Shown here in pieces: positions 1 to 13,500 of a stretch of 64,000 bases of DNA. Source of the DNA: Arbacia lixula. Lineage: Eukaryota > Echinodermata > Echinoidea > Arbacioida > Arbaciidae. The notes under the pieces were generated by a model. It was not told the origin of the DNA and ran no database searches. It was given only the letters and a program-made list of their open reading frames with translations. A program made the position numbers and the translations under genes. Position 1 is the first letter of the stretch. Every line of letters starts with the position of its first letter. The stretch lies in contig OZ022591.1 of the NCBI GenBank assembly GCA_963669155.1, positions 8,205,661 to 8,269,660 of the forward strand, read 5' to 3'.

Positions 1-55
1 AATCGTGTACATGGATACCCCACCTGTCCTCATCCTCTTATCCTGCCTGCCCACT

Positions 56-290
56 GCTAGCCTGGCTCCAGGCTGATGGGCATTTTCAATCCAAACTACA
101 ATATTCAATAAACGGGTCTGGCTGCAGTAGACTAATCATTCTCACTTCCTTCTCCAGCTCGCATGTAAGACGGACCTAGAAAAAGGGAGAATGCTACTGT
201 AACTAGTCTTACAGTACTAGACTCTAGTTTTCAGTTAGGATCGTTAATGTCAAACAGTGTGGAATCTAGGCAACTCCATGACATCAACAT
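56..290. repeat. Dispersed repeat, AGCCTGG-end family, copy 1
   Basis: Starts GCTAGCCTGGCTCCAGGCTG and shares long stretches (GTCTGGCTGCAGTAGACTAA, TTCTCCAGCTCGC, ACTAGTCTTA, AGACTCT) with 49944-50165 and 60720-60870. Short palindromic ends suggest a non-autonomous element. Confidence 0.6.
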
Positions 291-2514
291 GATACACGAG
301 AATCAATACAGTCTATGCATCATTGCATATTTTTTTTTTTTTACAGCTGACGGACCAGATAAAACTATTTTACTTCACAAATCACTTTTAGATAATCATC
401 CTTATAATGTAAAGGTAAGTAGGACAAGGATAAAAAAAAAGCTGCCTCATGAAGATGTACAGAGTTTAATAAGAAAATAAATGGATATGATATTTTGATT
501 TAGCTTTATCAGATACGAAGATTTCTCGCATTAACTCTTAATGTGCCATGTGCCATTTTTTTCAACGGTGATGTACACAAATCCTATAGAGAAGCATATT
601 ATCTGATCGAGTAAGGGTTAAATCATATGCCCAGTATACGAGTTGTCATAACAGACCCCGGATCTCACGTCGCAAACAGACGACCCCGTGAAATATGGAG
701 TCAACGCGGAAATTACGAAGTTCATTTTCGCTATTTTTTCTGCTTCGCGTTGGATGACGTATATGATGCCAAAACTGTTGTTTCTACCCTCGTTACCTTG
801 GTTCACAAAAACGGGGAAATCGGCGGTCTTATATTCCTGTCAAGAGTCGCAATTCCAGGAGCCCAAAAAGCAACATTATTTTAGCAGACGGTAATACCAA
901 ACAACAGTTCAACACAGAGCCATCTATACATGTATGTGTATAGATGGTTCTGCTGGCTCTGATAGATGGCTGTGACCCACCGGAAATAAAGACAACCTCT
1001 ATGCTTAAATGATTCTCTGTTTTTGACCGATGTACCCGGCCGATGAATGCGATTAACGGAATAAACTACACTAAGAATTCGATATATTTCATAACATTTT
1101 TTGTATCTGCAATGCGCAATAATTATATGCCTACTTAAACTTGATAATTTCGTGCACCTATGACCCTCTCTTTCCATTCCTTCTTTATCTATTTATCGAC
1201 CTATTGATTTACCTACTTACGTTTCTTAAAGCGGGTACTTACCCGCAATTTTAAGATGCTTCCTGCTAAATAACCAAGAAGCATTTCCTTTTAAGACCAA
1301 CAAAATACAAAGTGTACCTCCCGGAAGTAAATGTGCCACTCCTCGAATCTCTCTTTCTCTCTCTCTCTCTCTCCCCCTTCATCATTTTCTTTCTCTCTTT
1401 CCTTTTCAACATGTGTGACACTATTAAGTAACCATGACAGTCGATTTATTTAAATGCACTCAAGCTAAAAAAAAGTTGAACTTAACATTTACGAATTCTT
1501 CAAGCATACAACACTGGCTAGGATTCCAAAAATCATAACACCAATGGAAATAAAGAACCGAAAGAAAGTCGACTTCCGACGTGTGTATGACCTATTTACT
1601 TTTAAAGTTTATACGTTAAAAACCGTTGTTCAATTCGTTTCACATTGAGTCTGATTTTGCACTTTTTCTCCGCCGGTCTACAGTTCTATGGAATACACTA
1701 CACGTAAATCAATGGTGCAAAAGCGGCAGTCACAATGAAAGAGAAACAATTATATTGCTATACATAAATTATATTTGCACGCGGTATACGTCACGTGTTT
1801 GTTTCGACCAATTAGAAATTGAGTCATGATTGTTTTGTTTCAAAAATGATATGTTATACGTTATGGAGATCATTGCTTATTCTAAGTACTTGCATAATTA
1901 TATGAATATTCAGCTCGTCGCAGTTGTCGAACTAAGACCGAGGTCGTCAATGTCTTCACACTGTGTACGATCACAGTGATCTGTCACTGGAACTGACATA
2001 CATGAGCACGATGACTCGATGACATATTGATAACATATGACCATTATTTCGCACTCGGAAGTACATGTATACCCTGAGAGCATCTGGATTTAAAATATTC
2101 TGCCATGGTGATTTAGGATCGTTACATACTGGTGCAAAGATAAAAAAATAATGTTGAATGATTTGAGTAATTTGCAGTTCTGAGGACTACCGCTAATAAG
2201 TTGCACATACTATTGTAGCTTTCGCGTAATGCCGTCGTAATTTTGTATCGTAATCCATGAATATAACGTGCCACTAGTGCATTTAAACACCAATAATGCA
2301 CACAAATTCTCTAGAACGGAATTTGGGCTGGCACGGAAAGGGTTAATGAGAGTTTATGAAGCCTCGATGTGACCTTTCTCGTATAAGCGAGACTACCACT
2401 ACGGGAACATACAGTGCTAGTTTAGACAAAATATTACATGGACTAATAACTCACAGAAGACAGGCAACCATCAAGAAAGATGAATGTGAATAATTTAGAC
2501 TCACCTCTTTCGTT

Positions 2515-2715
2515 ATACCGCTCCTTTGACCCGTTTGCCGTTGCGGCGGGCGTTAAGACGACGACACGCGACGCGTTGTAAGGAAGGGTAAAGTAATCTG
2601 CAAGAATGAAGTGTGTCGCGTCGTACTGCTCGCGTCGTAGGCTGGACCGATCGCGCCGGGAGGTCCGTACGTACCGTACCGTATCGTGCCGTTACCGTAC
2701 AAACACGGCCAGTGA
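2515..2715. promoter_or_regulatory. CpG-rich patch, possible promoter
   Basis: Dense CpG (GCGGCGGGCG, GACGACGACACGCGACGCG, CGCGTCGTAC, GATCGCGCC) in otherwise AT-rich, CpG-poor DNA. Unmethylated CpG clusters often mark promoters or first exons in animals. No transcript could be assigned. Confidence 0.25.
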
Positions 2716-2826
2716 TCGGCTAGGAGTTTTTATCAGACATTAGCACTGCTTCCGGTTCGGAAGAATGGCGGAGAGCGGAAAAGAACTATCGAGACCTCTG
2801 AACACGGAGACCGAGCAATCGATTTC

Positions 2827-2828
<2 letters not shown>

Positions 2829-2879
<51 letters not shown>

Positions 2880-3220
2880 CACCACACTTGTATGTATCGT
2901 TTTTCCTTCTTTTTTCTCTCTATTTCTGACTCTCTCTCTCTCCGTATAACACTCTCGCCCTCCCCCTTTAAACATTTCTCTCTCCATTACTCTCTTCCTC
3001 TCGGTTATCATCTATCTCTCTTTCTCTTCGTCTCTCTTTGTCTTTATGTGGGTCACTTTTTAATTTGACCGTCTTTCCCTTCTTTTCTTTATTCTCTCGC
3101 TGTGTCTCTCTGTCTCTGTCTCTGTCTCTCTGTCTCTCTGTCTCTCTGTCTCTCTCTCTGTCTCTCTCTGTCACTCTGTCTCTCTCTGTCACTCTGTCTC
3201 TCTCTCTCTCTCTCTCTCTA

Positions 3221-3255
<35 letters not shown>

Positions 3256-3280
3256 CTCTCTCTCTCGCTTTCTCTCTCGA
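2829..3280. repeat. CT / TCTG / CA simple-repeat cluster
   Basis: (CT)n at 2829-2877, imperfect TCTCTCTG repeats at about 3100-3220 and (CA)n at 3223-3250. The long Leu-Ser and Arg-Glu frames over it are artefacts. Confidence 0.9.
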
Positions 3281-4788
3281 TCGTACACTGCTTTCTTTTT
3301 CATTATGACATTTTCTCTCTCTCTACTACTACACATTGATTTTATAATCATTACGATATTTCCACACAAGCTTCGATCAATATCCTTGCCAATTGATTTT
3401 TATTGCAACTCAATTCTTTGTGATGGAGATTTACGAAATACCACGCATAATGATTATGACACATTCACGAATTGGATTAGACATCGGTACAAACAGGAAA
3501 AAAGGGAAAAATCGAAGTGTGCCGTTTCAATATGAATCCATTTAATGAGATTGTTTCACCAGTATACAGTGTTGTTGATTATAATCCTTTTCTGATGCCC
3601 TACTACATGTATTTAAATGTATGTTTTATTGTCTGACCAGCAGATATAGTAATAAATTGACAACAGTACTGAGATGTTATATGTTGTATGTAAAATGTAT
3701 GAATGAAATTACAAAAAAAACATGAATATTAAACATGAATATCGTTCATTCCATCGTTTGGGCATCAAGCTGCGTGTGCAACGGCGCACACCCCGAATTT
3801 GGTGCCGTCAGTTTCTCGATCCAAAGTTCATGCTCATGATGTTTAAAAAAAACTTTGCCCGTGAGGAGAAAGCATTCCCTACTTATATCAAGTACATTGT
3901 GACAAACAAACACACCGGTTTACCTAAATAGTACTGAATGGTCTTAGAGCACTGATTCGCTTCTGATGATCACATGGTAGTGACTATAATGCGAACAAAG
4001 AACATAAAGACATATTAATATATATTTGTAATAATCATGAAAATAAATGTAATAACATTTCACTCTGATAGCAAGGATATCAATAATCCCTCCTCGTTCA
4101 TTGGTATTGATCATAGTCTTTATTTTTGCATTCATCTCAAATCTTACTATTTCAGTCTTATCACATGTATTTAAAATATGATGATTGCGATATAATACAA
4201 TTTATTAGGAAAAGTTCATCCTAAAGATAAGCATGGAAACAAAAGTCATGATAATAGAAAACCCAGAAAAGCTCCCAAAAGACTGTATATAATGTAACAA
4301 TCACTGCTCGTTGCATGTCATATTGTTAGAAGCCGACAAAGACATTTTTTAAATGCATCCGATAACCATAAAATATGCAATTCCCAGCTTTTGTTTCCCT
4401 TAAGATACATCTTCCGGATATGAATGGTAATATATAAAATATCACCTTCTTAAACATCCCAATCTTCACTATCATGATTCTGTGTTTTGGTTTATACTGA
4501 GTAACTAAGATACATCATACAAAACTAATCATTTTACTGCTTTCACACTAGAATGAGATTGTTCACTTTTAAGTACAGAAAGGCATAATCTGATGCAAAA
4601 TGTATATAGAATGAGTGAGACAAAACATCACATAATATCATTATTCGAGAGCAAATCTTATCTTACGGTACGTCCGCGTAAGTAATCGTAATTTCCCTAA
4701 TATCCATCGTAGTAACTTCATTACAATTCACGCTATATCCCTCCCAATATACCAGCACGATTGGAGAATGGGATATAATACGATAGAG

Positions 4789-4789
<1 letters not shown>

Positions 4790-4842
<53 letters not shown>
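4790..4842. repeat. (GA)n microsatellite
   Basis: Pure GA dinucleotide run. Confidence 0.95.
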
Positions 4843-5185
4843 AGAGAGAACAAAAAAAAGAATAGTAACATTTCATGATCAATTTGGACAAAATAAGATG
4901 TGTGTTGACGACATGAAATCGCAATAACCATATTGCAATTTTTGCAGATACATCCTGATGGTCCGTTTACATGAAGGCCGTTTGGCAGTACCGCTTGTCA
5001 TGATTCCACCTATTCTTATAGTTCTTTTAAAGCATTCCTCGCCTCTTGCGGGTGTCAAATCGCCATGGCATTCATCCTTTATTGCTAGGCGAAGGATTGT
5101 TAAATTTTGCCTCGGCGAGAAAGCCGTCGCGTCAAAGTGCAGGCAGCAAGCGGCAAGCGGCAAAACTCTTCGGTGTGAACGGACC

Positions 5186-5674
5186 TTAAAGGGCTAGTTC
5201 ACCCTGAAATAGAGTTGATTTCAATAAAAACAGAAACGTGAAAGAAACATATTAGTAAATGTTTGATGAAATTCCGTCAATGGATAAGAAAGTTGTGATC
5301 TTTTAAAGTTTTGATTTTGTGAGGTCGCGTGCGAGGTGCTGTTTCATATGTTGTGTACATTTTTTTTAATGAAAATGTCAATGTTCTCAAAAGGATATGC
5401 ATCGTTTTACCTTTGTATTCGATACATCATTGTAAAAACACGTTTTTACACATATTCCTGTATGGAAAATATATTAATTCATAAAAAGAGCAATTTATCG
5501 AATCATATAGCACACAGCATAATGGGAGAGTACCTCACACGTGACGTCACAAAATTAAAATATTTCGAAAGATAACTTCCATATCCTTTGACGGATTTTC
5601 CTTTGACGTATGTTCTTTTATATTGCTGCTTCCACTGAAACCATCTTAACCTCGGGGTGTAATGTTCCCTTTAA
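5186..5674. mobile_element. TTAA-flanked MITE-like element, family A, copy 1
   Basis: TTAA at both ends, followed by AGGG at the left and preceded by CCCT at the right, with longer imperfect inverted ends. About 480 bp, no transposase. The interior matches 21381-21855 (GTTTGATGAAA, CCGTC, GGATAAGAAAGTT, TCTCAAAAGGATATGC). Lies within about 240 bp of the stop codon of the Ig-domain gene. Confidence 0.6.
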
Positions 5675-5908
5675 CACGTACACAAACCAAAAAAAAGAAG
5701 CGGGTGGGGTGGGGGTGATCCTAAGAACAACTGTTCTTGTATAGCACTGTATTTTGTTTACGTTCTTTGATCTCCTGTTACAGATTATCATCCATGATTA
5801 TATGATATATAAATTGATGTCGCATCGTATCTTAACGAAAAAAAAGATCGCAACAACAAATTTGCTGCATTTCCGTTAATACAATCTGCGTGCGATTTTA
5901 GTCTTTCC

Positions 5909-7882
5909 TTAGAAGGTAACGATATTGATCCCGTCGTCATCGATCTCGGAGAGAAGAGACTGACGGCCGAGGCTCAAACCGGAGTCGCCGTCCATGATCG
6001 AGTCATTGCGATCAAGGCTCGTTGCGTCAACGAAGTGGAGGATGTCCAAGTCGACTTCTTTGGGCTCTGCGTCATCGTCACCAATCGAACCGGCATCGAT
6101 GACGTCAGGTATACTGCTGCTGTCATGGAGGGGGTGTTCTTTAGTGGTCGACGTGACGTGGTTCGCATGTGGTTGATTGATGAATGCGTCATCATTGTTC
6201 TGGTGGATGATGACGGAATCGTCGTCAGACGTGTATGATTCGTTGTGGATGCCTTCCAGATCTTCTGGCTTTTTGATTCCTGCCCTCTCTGTCAATGGAA
6301 TTAGAATGTCTGGACCGTCGTGGTCAACGTGGTTTTCGATGATCGCGACGACATTCGTGGACGATCTGTCGACTATGTGGCCGTTCGGCATATTCGCTGC
6401 GGCAAGATCCTCTGTAGTCAGAGACCCGTTGTCGTCGTCATCCACTACTACGTCCTCACCAGTAGTCACGAAGGACATCGCAGACGTTTCAAAAACCACC
6501 AACGGGTTCCTATCAGTATCCCACTCGAGTCTGCCCTGGACGCCTTCGTCCATCGCGATCTCGCCGCGACCACGTCTCCTGTTTAACGACCCCACCGTCC
6601 AAGCCCCCTTCTTCCTTGCCTTCTGACGCATGAAGAGGGCAATGAGAGCGACGATGGCTAGGAACAGCAGGAGCCCGACGACGAGACCCACAATGATGAA
6701 TCTGAAGTCAAGTTGGAAGGGCTTGACGACAGTTTTCATCGCCGTTGTAGCCATTCCGTTAGTCGTTCCATCAGATGCTTGCCCTGAAATTGGTTCAAAA
6801 GTTTTCATTGACGAAGCTGGTATATCAGATGCATTTGTATGCCTCGTTGTATCAGTAGTCGAAGATGTCTGGGCGGTGGTCAACGATGTCGTCGCTACAT
6901 CTCCGCTGGTTTGAGGCAGGAGAACGATGGATGCTTCCTTACGAGCTGCCACCCTGTTCTGGAACTGAAGGGAGCACTCAATAATCGGTACGGTGACATT
7001 TATCGTGACGTTTCGGAAGAGGAAAGACCTTGCTGTATCACTTCCTGACGTGGAGTACTCCGACTCCGGTAGCGATACCAGCGTGGAAAATGAGATCACC
7101 GTGCCTGGAAGGCTTGTCGTGCAGGTGAACGTCTGGCTGTGTCCTTCGCGTACTTCGGCCACATCTGGCGTCAGGGTCAGGTATGTTTCGGGTGGAGCGG
7201 GCGTAATTAGAAAACGTTCTAGACACGACGTTGACCCTGCGCATGCGCTAGTGGGCGGTGCTTGGACGTTGCAAACTGGTGCCGTCTGCTCGGGTTCCGA
7301 GACGGGCCCGAATGTCATAGTCGTCGATGACCCGCTGCCGATATCGATAACAGAAACGATAGATGTATTCCCCGCTTCAGAGACTTCCCAGGATGGCACG
7401 CCGGTGATACTGCTGCAAGTGGCGTTGTCCCCGGCTTGTACGACATAACCAATCGCGGACGACTCAATCGAGCAATCAAGCTGTATCATTGGTTCGACCA
7501 CAATAGCCAAATCGATCGATTCTGCTGTCTCAGTCCGACACGTGTAATTCCCTGTACTCTCAGGCCCTGCGGAGAGCATGTAAAACAGGTACGAACAGTT
7601 CCCTAACGTATAGACAGTAGCCATGCTATCGTTTCCTGCCGACGACGAGCTACTATCGAAGATGACGTCACTGCCCCTGAGGAGCTGTATGGGACTCGAA
7701 GCTTTGCATTTGATCGGTAGTAGCTCGGCCATCTCGCAGAATGGGGCGTCGACAGAGGGCGTGCTCTCGATTGTGATTTGATCGGCACTGCATGACTGCC
7801 CCCTTGCCCTACCATGCAGACCAATCAGTGAGCAGACGATGACGAAACAGAGAAAGGCCTTCTGAGTGTTGGAAGGAGACAT
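5909..7882 (-). CDS. Ig-domain type I transmembrane receptor-like protein, single coding exon
   Basis: Uninterrupted reading frame of 657 codons ending in TAA at 5909-5911. I start at the Met at 7882 rather than the in-frame Met at 7930: a pyrimidine-rich tract ending in CAAG (7907-7910) looks like a 3' splice site, which puts the upstream Met in an intron, and a good signal peptide follows the chosen Met (hydrophobic core about residues 9-23). The ectodomain (about 30-325) has cysteine pairs and Ig hallmarks, notably GNYTCRT at 111-117 and TFTCTT at 251-256, so two or three divergent Ig-like domains. There are several N-glycosylation sequons, then a Ser/Thr-rich stalk (about 326-390) and one membrane helix at about 395-417 followed by basic residues. 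The 240-residue acidic cytoplasmic tail has a single Tyr and no ITIM or ITAM. It ends IVTF, which fits a class II PDZ ligand (inference). Ligand and function unknown. Confidence 0.85.
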   Translation of the reverse strand: MSPSNTQKAFLCFVIVCSLIGLHGRARGQSCSADQITIESTPSVDAPFCEMAELLPIKCKASSPIQLLRGSDVIFDSSSSSAGNDSMATVYTLGNCSYLFYMLSAGPESTGNYTCRTETAESIDLAIVVEPMIQLDCSIESSAIGYVVQAGDNATCSSITGVPSWEVSEAGNTSIVSVIDIGSGSSTTMTFGPVSEPEQTAPVCNVQAPPTSACAGSTSCLERFLITPAPPETYLTLTPDVAEVREGHSQTFTCTTSLPGTVISFSTLVSLPESEYSTSGSDTARSFLFRNVTINVTVPIIECSLQFQNRVAARKEASIVLLPQTSGDVATTSLTTAQTSSTTDTTRHTNASDIPASSMKTFEPISGQASDGTTNGMATTAMKTVVKPFQLDFRFIIVGLVVGLLLFLAIVALIALFMRQKARKKGAWTVGSLNRRRGRGEIAMDEGVQGRLEWDTDRNPLVVFETSAMSFVTTGEDVVVDDDDNGSLTTEDLAAANMPNGHIVDRSSTNVVAIIENHVDHDGPDILIPLTERAGIKKPEDLEGIHNESYTSDDDSVIIHQNNDDAFINQPHANHVTSTTKEHPLHDSSSIPDVIDAGSIGDDDAEPKEVDLDILHFVDATSLDRNDSIMDGDSGLSLGRQSLLSEIDDDGINIVTF

Positions 7883-7906
7883 CGTGTTACATGTGTGGCA
7901 GATCAC
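7883..7906 (-). other. 5' UTR segment and 3' splice site of the Ig-domain gene
   Basis: Upstream of the start codon on the minus strand, a T-rich tract at 7911-7935 ends in CAAG at 7907-7910. This suggests that the coding exon begins at 7906 and that at least one non-coding 5' exon lies farther right. I could not place that exon. Inference from splice-site shape only. Confidence 0.4.
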
Positions 7907-10411
7907 CTTGTAAAATAGAAAAGGAAACAAAATAAAACTTATTATTTCACCTATGATGTTGAAATGAAATGCCTTAAGATTAAATGTTCGAATTGGCTTA
8001 AATTACGTAGCTTCTCTTGGTGATCATCTCCAAAATACACAGAACTTTGAGAAATATGGAATTAAACCTGATGTTAAAATGTGTTCTGTTGGGGCTCTAA
8101 GGGATCTATTTGGATTGGTTGCTGGCGCGAATAGAGTAATGAAGACTAGAAAATGATGATAACGAGGAAGGCTAGGTCTGGAGGCTTATGAAGGAAGGAA
8201 ATAATAATGAGGAGGAGGAGGAGGAGGAGGAGGAGGAGGAGGGAGGAAAAGGCGGAGATACGGGTGCAAAACAATGTTTAGCTGACCAAGGAAATCCATC
8301 CAAACAGTGAAAAATGAATGTTAAGATAAATTCATAACAATAATGATCTTTTATTTCGACAAAAAATGGGATGGTGTAAAGCAGTTATCAACTCTTTATT
8401 TGCCAAATGAGAATTCATTTACAAGTTAAACCCCCAAGTTTCATACAGCTTCGATTGATTGGCACTGAAAGGGTTAACAAAAATGGTTTATCTCAAAATA
8501 TTTTGCCGAGTTATCAATCTTCTTCGAGAGTAAAAAACATTATTTTGGAAACGAAACATGGTACAGATCACGGTCATTCTCTTTTCCCAAAATGTTATAT
8601 TACCCAACACGCCGGCAACCTTCGAAGCAGGACGAGGCATGTTTGAAAAGTATCGAAATTCCTCAGAACAAGATAACGGTGTGGAAAGAACACTGTTCAG
8701 TATTAAGAACTGCAAAGTTGAAGCTTGATTTATATCAAATCAATACATCATAAACTATATGACAATAAATTTAGGAGCACACGGATGATTTTGAAAGTTC
8801 CTTTTTGTTCGTAATTCTAAAAGTACAACCAGATCACCGACGTCAGTGAACTCAAAAGCAACAACAATGCTAGTTCGAATAGAGTGATGCATAGGAAGAA
8901 AAAGCGACAGATACAGAACCATAAAGGAGAAACATAGTAGAGTAAATGCGGATTCAACAGCGAATGAAATACTGAAAGAATGAACGTGAACGAATACACG
9001 TGGATTTAAAAACATAAATGAAGAGAGAGAAATGTTTATTGTGGAGTCAATGAAAAAAGGAGGAAGGAGGAGAAGGCACACATAAAATAAATCATTGTCT
9101 TCATTAAAATTTTAAGTGAAACGCTAGTCCTGACGTCATGATATACGATTCCAGTAACGATAGCAGGCAAGAGATCAAAGATTATCAATCAACCTGATAC
9201 TACGGGAGTAGTGTGGGTTTTTCTCGGTGGCCGCGCGGAGCTCAGTTAAACCAGGGATGTGTTATGGAAGAATATGAAGCAACTTTCTTTCTTTGAACCC
9301 ATGTGCCAAGCCGCTAAAAAGTTATGGTGTTCTCAACAGGTGCTGTTCAGGTGTATGAACAATCCTGTATGAACATGATTGTGTTGCAACGGCTTCTCAG
9401 AGAGAACAAAAGAAATGTACAAGCTCATTTCGCTTGTCCCGTTCTGTTAATGGCATTAATGCTTCCATGAACACAACATGTATCAGCAAACACAAATAAA
9501 CTAGTTTTTCAAGTAATATATCTCTGCTGCACGCAAACACACACAAATGCCGTTAATGATAATACACAGCTTAAGATATCATTTTGAGAGTGGTTGAATC
9601 CCCCAAATGCACAAGATGTCGGAAAGTGAAGAAATTTGTCAATTTTGTAAGTAATAAAAATAGCTTATTTATGTCCGATTTTTAATGATTCCTCAATACT
9701 TTTCGAAACAAATGCAGAGTATTAGGATCTGCCATTATCTGCCGTTAACTTCTTTATAGTTTGCAAACGAATTCGTCAAAAACAAAACGTCTACAGACAA
9801 ATGGGAAATTAAAGAAATTTCTTTTCAAATAATTGACATCAGCTAAATGTCGGCTCGGCACATGTAACATCACAGCATTGTCATGATTATGGAATTCTTT
9901 TGACATTCATGAGCACGCTGTAGAACCCATACAGATGTTTGAATGTATTATGCTCGAGTTTCTACTCCTTCCTAACACCTCCCTGGTTATATTGAGCAAC
10001 GGTTTGTCGTGTGTTTCTTGAGGTCGTGCTGAAAACAATACGTTAATGTAACCATCGTAGGTGTTCAGGTTTGTGCTTATGTTCTCACGCCTCAAAACCT
10101 GACCGTTTTCCAAGTAACCTTTCACAGCAAATACGGCCATACTGTAGCCGGGACTGTAGCATTGGTTACAATACATTGTATGGACCGGTGTTCGCATAAT
10201 CTGTACTCGTGCAAATATCTCGTTCCGCTGTCTGCATTTTATCAATGAGCGAAGTATTTGGAAATGATGACGTCGGCGGCGCATACAAATACGACATTTT
10301 CTTTGGTAGCGTTTGACCCTATGCTAATTTGTGTGAGAATAGAGTGAAAGAGGTAGAAACACATCTAGAGTAAGTGAGTGAGAGACTGAGACACAGTGAG
10401 AGACAGGAATG

Positions 10412-10415
<4 letters not shown>

Positions 10416-10461
<46 letters not shown>

Positions 10462-10492
10462 GAGAGAGAGAGAGACAGGCAGAGAGAGAAAC

Positions 10493-10555
<63 letters not shown>
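10416..10555. repeat. (GA)n / (GACA)n microsatellite
   Basis: GA run with GACA interruptions, followed by a G-run at 10570-10582. Confidence 0.95.
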
Positions 10556-10558
<3 letters not shown>

Positions 10559-13500
10559 CCGGGGGAAAAAGGGGGGGGGGGGGTATGGAATATAATTTAG
10601 AATTCAGACTTATACTCCATTTAACACCTTTTGCATGATTTGGGTATATAATCAATATGACTACTACATAATCAATATGAACTCAGAAGACATGAGTTGG
10701 ATATCACTATACCGTCAAATTGACCGAAAGGTATGATCTGGTTGTATTGAAGAGAGCTGAATTCCATACACCAAAACAGATAATCATGCTCTAAACAGAA
10801 CGGTAATTGGGATTGACGTAAAAGTTAGCATCCAAAGCTGAACATTGATAATTGTGTTACGTCACATTCATATGACTTGGAAGGTTAACAGCTGAAACGA
10901 ACCATTATAAATGTTTTCTCACAGAACTTAAAACTTAAGTAAATCTTTGTATCAAGTCCTTGAGGTCCGAGTTCATACAAATCAATGTTATTTAGACATA
11001 CAGTATAAATAAGATGTGATCACATGTAAGCACATAGGGTCTATGTGATTAGTAAAGACGCCAATGTTTAGTACATCTTCGTCCAGATGGACATATAACA
11101 AAAACAGAATGCAGACTAAATATACATATACATAAACAACAAAATCACTGGTGATTAAAAAGAACTATATGCAATAGTGCTTGATTCGGTGCTGATACAT
11201 AGTCACACAGGTCATACATTCCTCTCTAAGTATTACATCATGACATCCGCATAATGTCAATGCAATAACTCTTACCTTTTAATGTCATAAATATCCTCTC
11301 TGTGTCATTTCATTACCCGTGAATAGAGACCTAACAGCCTCCTGTCATCCACCAGCCACTGAGCTTATAAAACTGGAATCCACATAACTGAATCTTCAAA
11401 CCTCTGATATATTCCTCCAACGGAGTACGATGCTCCTCTATACGTGACATAAGCAAAACGAGACTATGTACGTAAGCCCCGTGCGCGCAGAACTTGGACT
11501 CGATTCCACGCAGACAGGGCGTTCAATATCATAACAATATGACATGGTCCAGCGATCACATTGTGAAAGAAGTGTTTTGAAAGCAAAAGATTCACCAAAC
11601 CCATTTATCATAAATACGGTCAAAATATAGTCTTCTTTCAAAGAGAGGTGAATTTTGTTTCACAGTATTTGAGTTGTTGCAAGGAGCTTTAAGCCCTGAG
11701 AAAGGAAATATTAATCCTATAAAACTTGTTATAGCAACAATCTCTAACCATATCCATGTACAGATCCGTTAATAAAGTGAATAACCGTCCTGTGCAGACT
11801 TCCTATCTCTGTATTTTGCCTTGCCTGGCAAAACACATTGAGGGGCGTTGATGACAGTTGAATTGCAGTTGATTTGCAAGGAAAATCATAATGTAGATAA
11901 AATAGCTAGATAATTGCCTCATTACATTCACCATATTCGCGGCCAAGTCACATTGCGAGGATGTTATGTACATTCCTACAAAGTTCATATATACTGCGAA
12001 TATCAATTAACAAAAATACATGAGAATTATCAAAGTGATAAGAAATAAGAAGATTGTTTTACTTAAATAGTCGATATCAACTCACATTTACATCGTCCTG
12101 TCTCGTAAACCTGTGTATCAGCAGATACAGCACAATGTACATGTTCCGAGTGTACTCCCATACGATGTAAATGGAGATAATGAATCAAGCAATAAGTGAA
12201 GGAAACACAGAAGAGGAAGAGGAAAAATGAGGGATAATTGCAAGGGGATGACAGAAAGAACTATGAAGGAAGGAATGAAGGAAGGAATGAAGAGCATAAA
12301 TGGAGAGAAGAGGAAAATCAATGGAGAAAGTAGGGAGGAAGAGAATTAAACCAAGGAAAGCTTAAACAACGAATACAAAAATTAATGACCCTCCTCAGAA
12401 ATACAATCGGGAAAATAATAATTGACGTAGGTAATCATCCATGGCAACATTATTTTGTCAACTGTGCTGCGTAAATAAATGGCGTTTACCCCCCTCTATC
12501 GACCATGCTGCCTGATTAGGTTTTATACAAATTATAATTATGACAACTTGACGTTATAAATGAACAAATATTTCATGTTAATGCAAGCGAATAAATCAAG
12601 ACTTTATTTTTAGGCCGAAGTTATTTGATGGTTAAAATTCTAGCTTTTTGCGTTCCGGCAACGTAGACCTTATGCGCGGACCACTGGTACAAGGTTCATG
12701 AACGGATATATCCTAGTGTTGGTCTAGCTCTATCCATTTCCCAATATAGAATCGGTTTAACCTTCAGAAAAATAGAGCAAAACAACAGGATCTCAGTGTG
12801 ATCATCGATTTGCCAGATATTTTTTGAATCTTGATTGCTAATGATTTACAAATGAAAAATACTGCCCCCAACCTCGGATGAAAAATACTATTACATTGAG
12901 GAATCCTTCTAATAATACGTGCGACGATTGATTTAATCGTACTGTAACTTCACTTGAATGAATTATTAATAATTCTACTTTTATCAGTAAATGTCTTTTG
13001 TACATGTTTCTTTAAAAATTTGATATCTTGATACAGAAATATAAACTTTACTAAAATGAAAAAAAAGTGTATTTAAAATGGATATATTTATACACATACA
13101 TATTATATAAATACAAAAGGGTTTTATATACGATTCAGCGATTTTTCGAAATGTTTTGATTTGAAGGAAGTACTCCAAAATAAAAATGAAATCATTTAGA
13201 GAGTACTTCTTAAATTGGCCGAGATATAAACATGGTAAATACATTATGAGTGCTTCATATATTTATAAGGTATTGTGATGAATCATTTAATTGCACAAAA
13301 TATCATTCAAAATGCGATTATGAGCCAAATGAGCTTGTTATTGTGACCTGATATATATCTACTGAAGCAACACTTACCGTGTGTCTATCTTGCATTATTT
13401 GGGTCATTATCGTAGGCTTATCAGTCGTACAGCGTTACGTAATCAATCCCAATTACTTAGCGTCTCTTAGTTAACATGGTTAAGTATCTGTTTTATTTAA

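Larger units (their letters stand above)
1..5185. other. Intergenic, no gene recognised
   Basis: Only short chance ORFs. It holds a dispersed repeat copy (56-290), CT/GA, CA and TCTG simple repeats (1340-1375, 2829-3280, 4790-4842) and a CpG-rich patch (about 2515-2715). Confidence 0.6.

Noticed and set aside
3038-3535. 165-codon plus-strand frame rich in Leu-Ser
   Set aside because: Pure translation of CT/TCTG and CA repeats; no splice or domain evidence.
5994-7448. Plus-strand frames opposite the Ig-domain gene
   Set aside because: Antisense shadows of a high-GC coding exon; no features of their own.
9907-10284. 125-codon minus-strand ATG frame
   Set aside because: Not repeat-derived, but no motif, no neighbouring exons and no codon pattern that I could trust. 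It could be an exon of an unknown gene.
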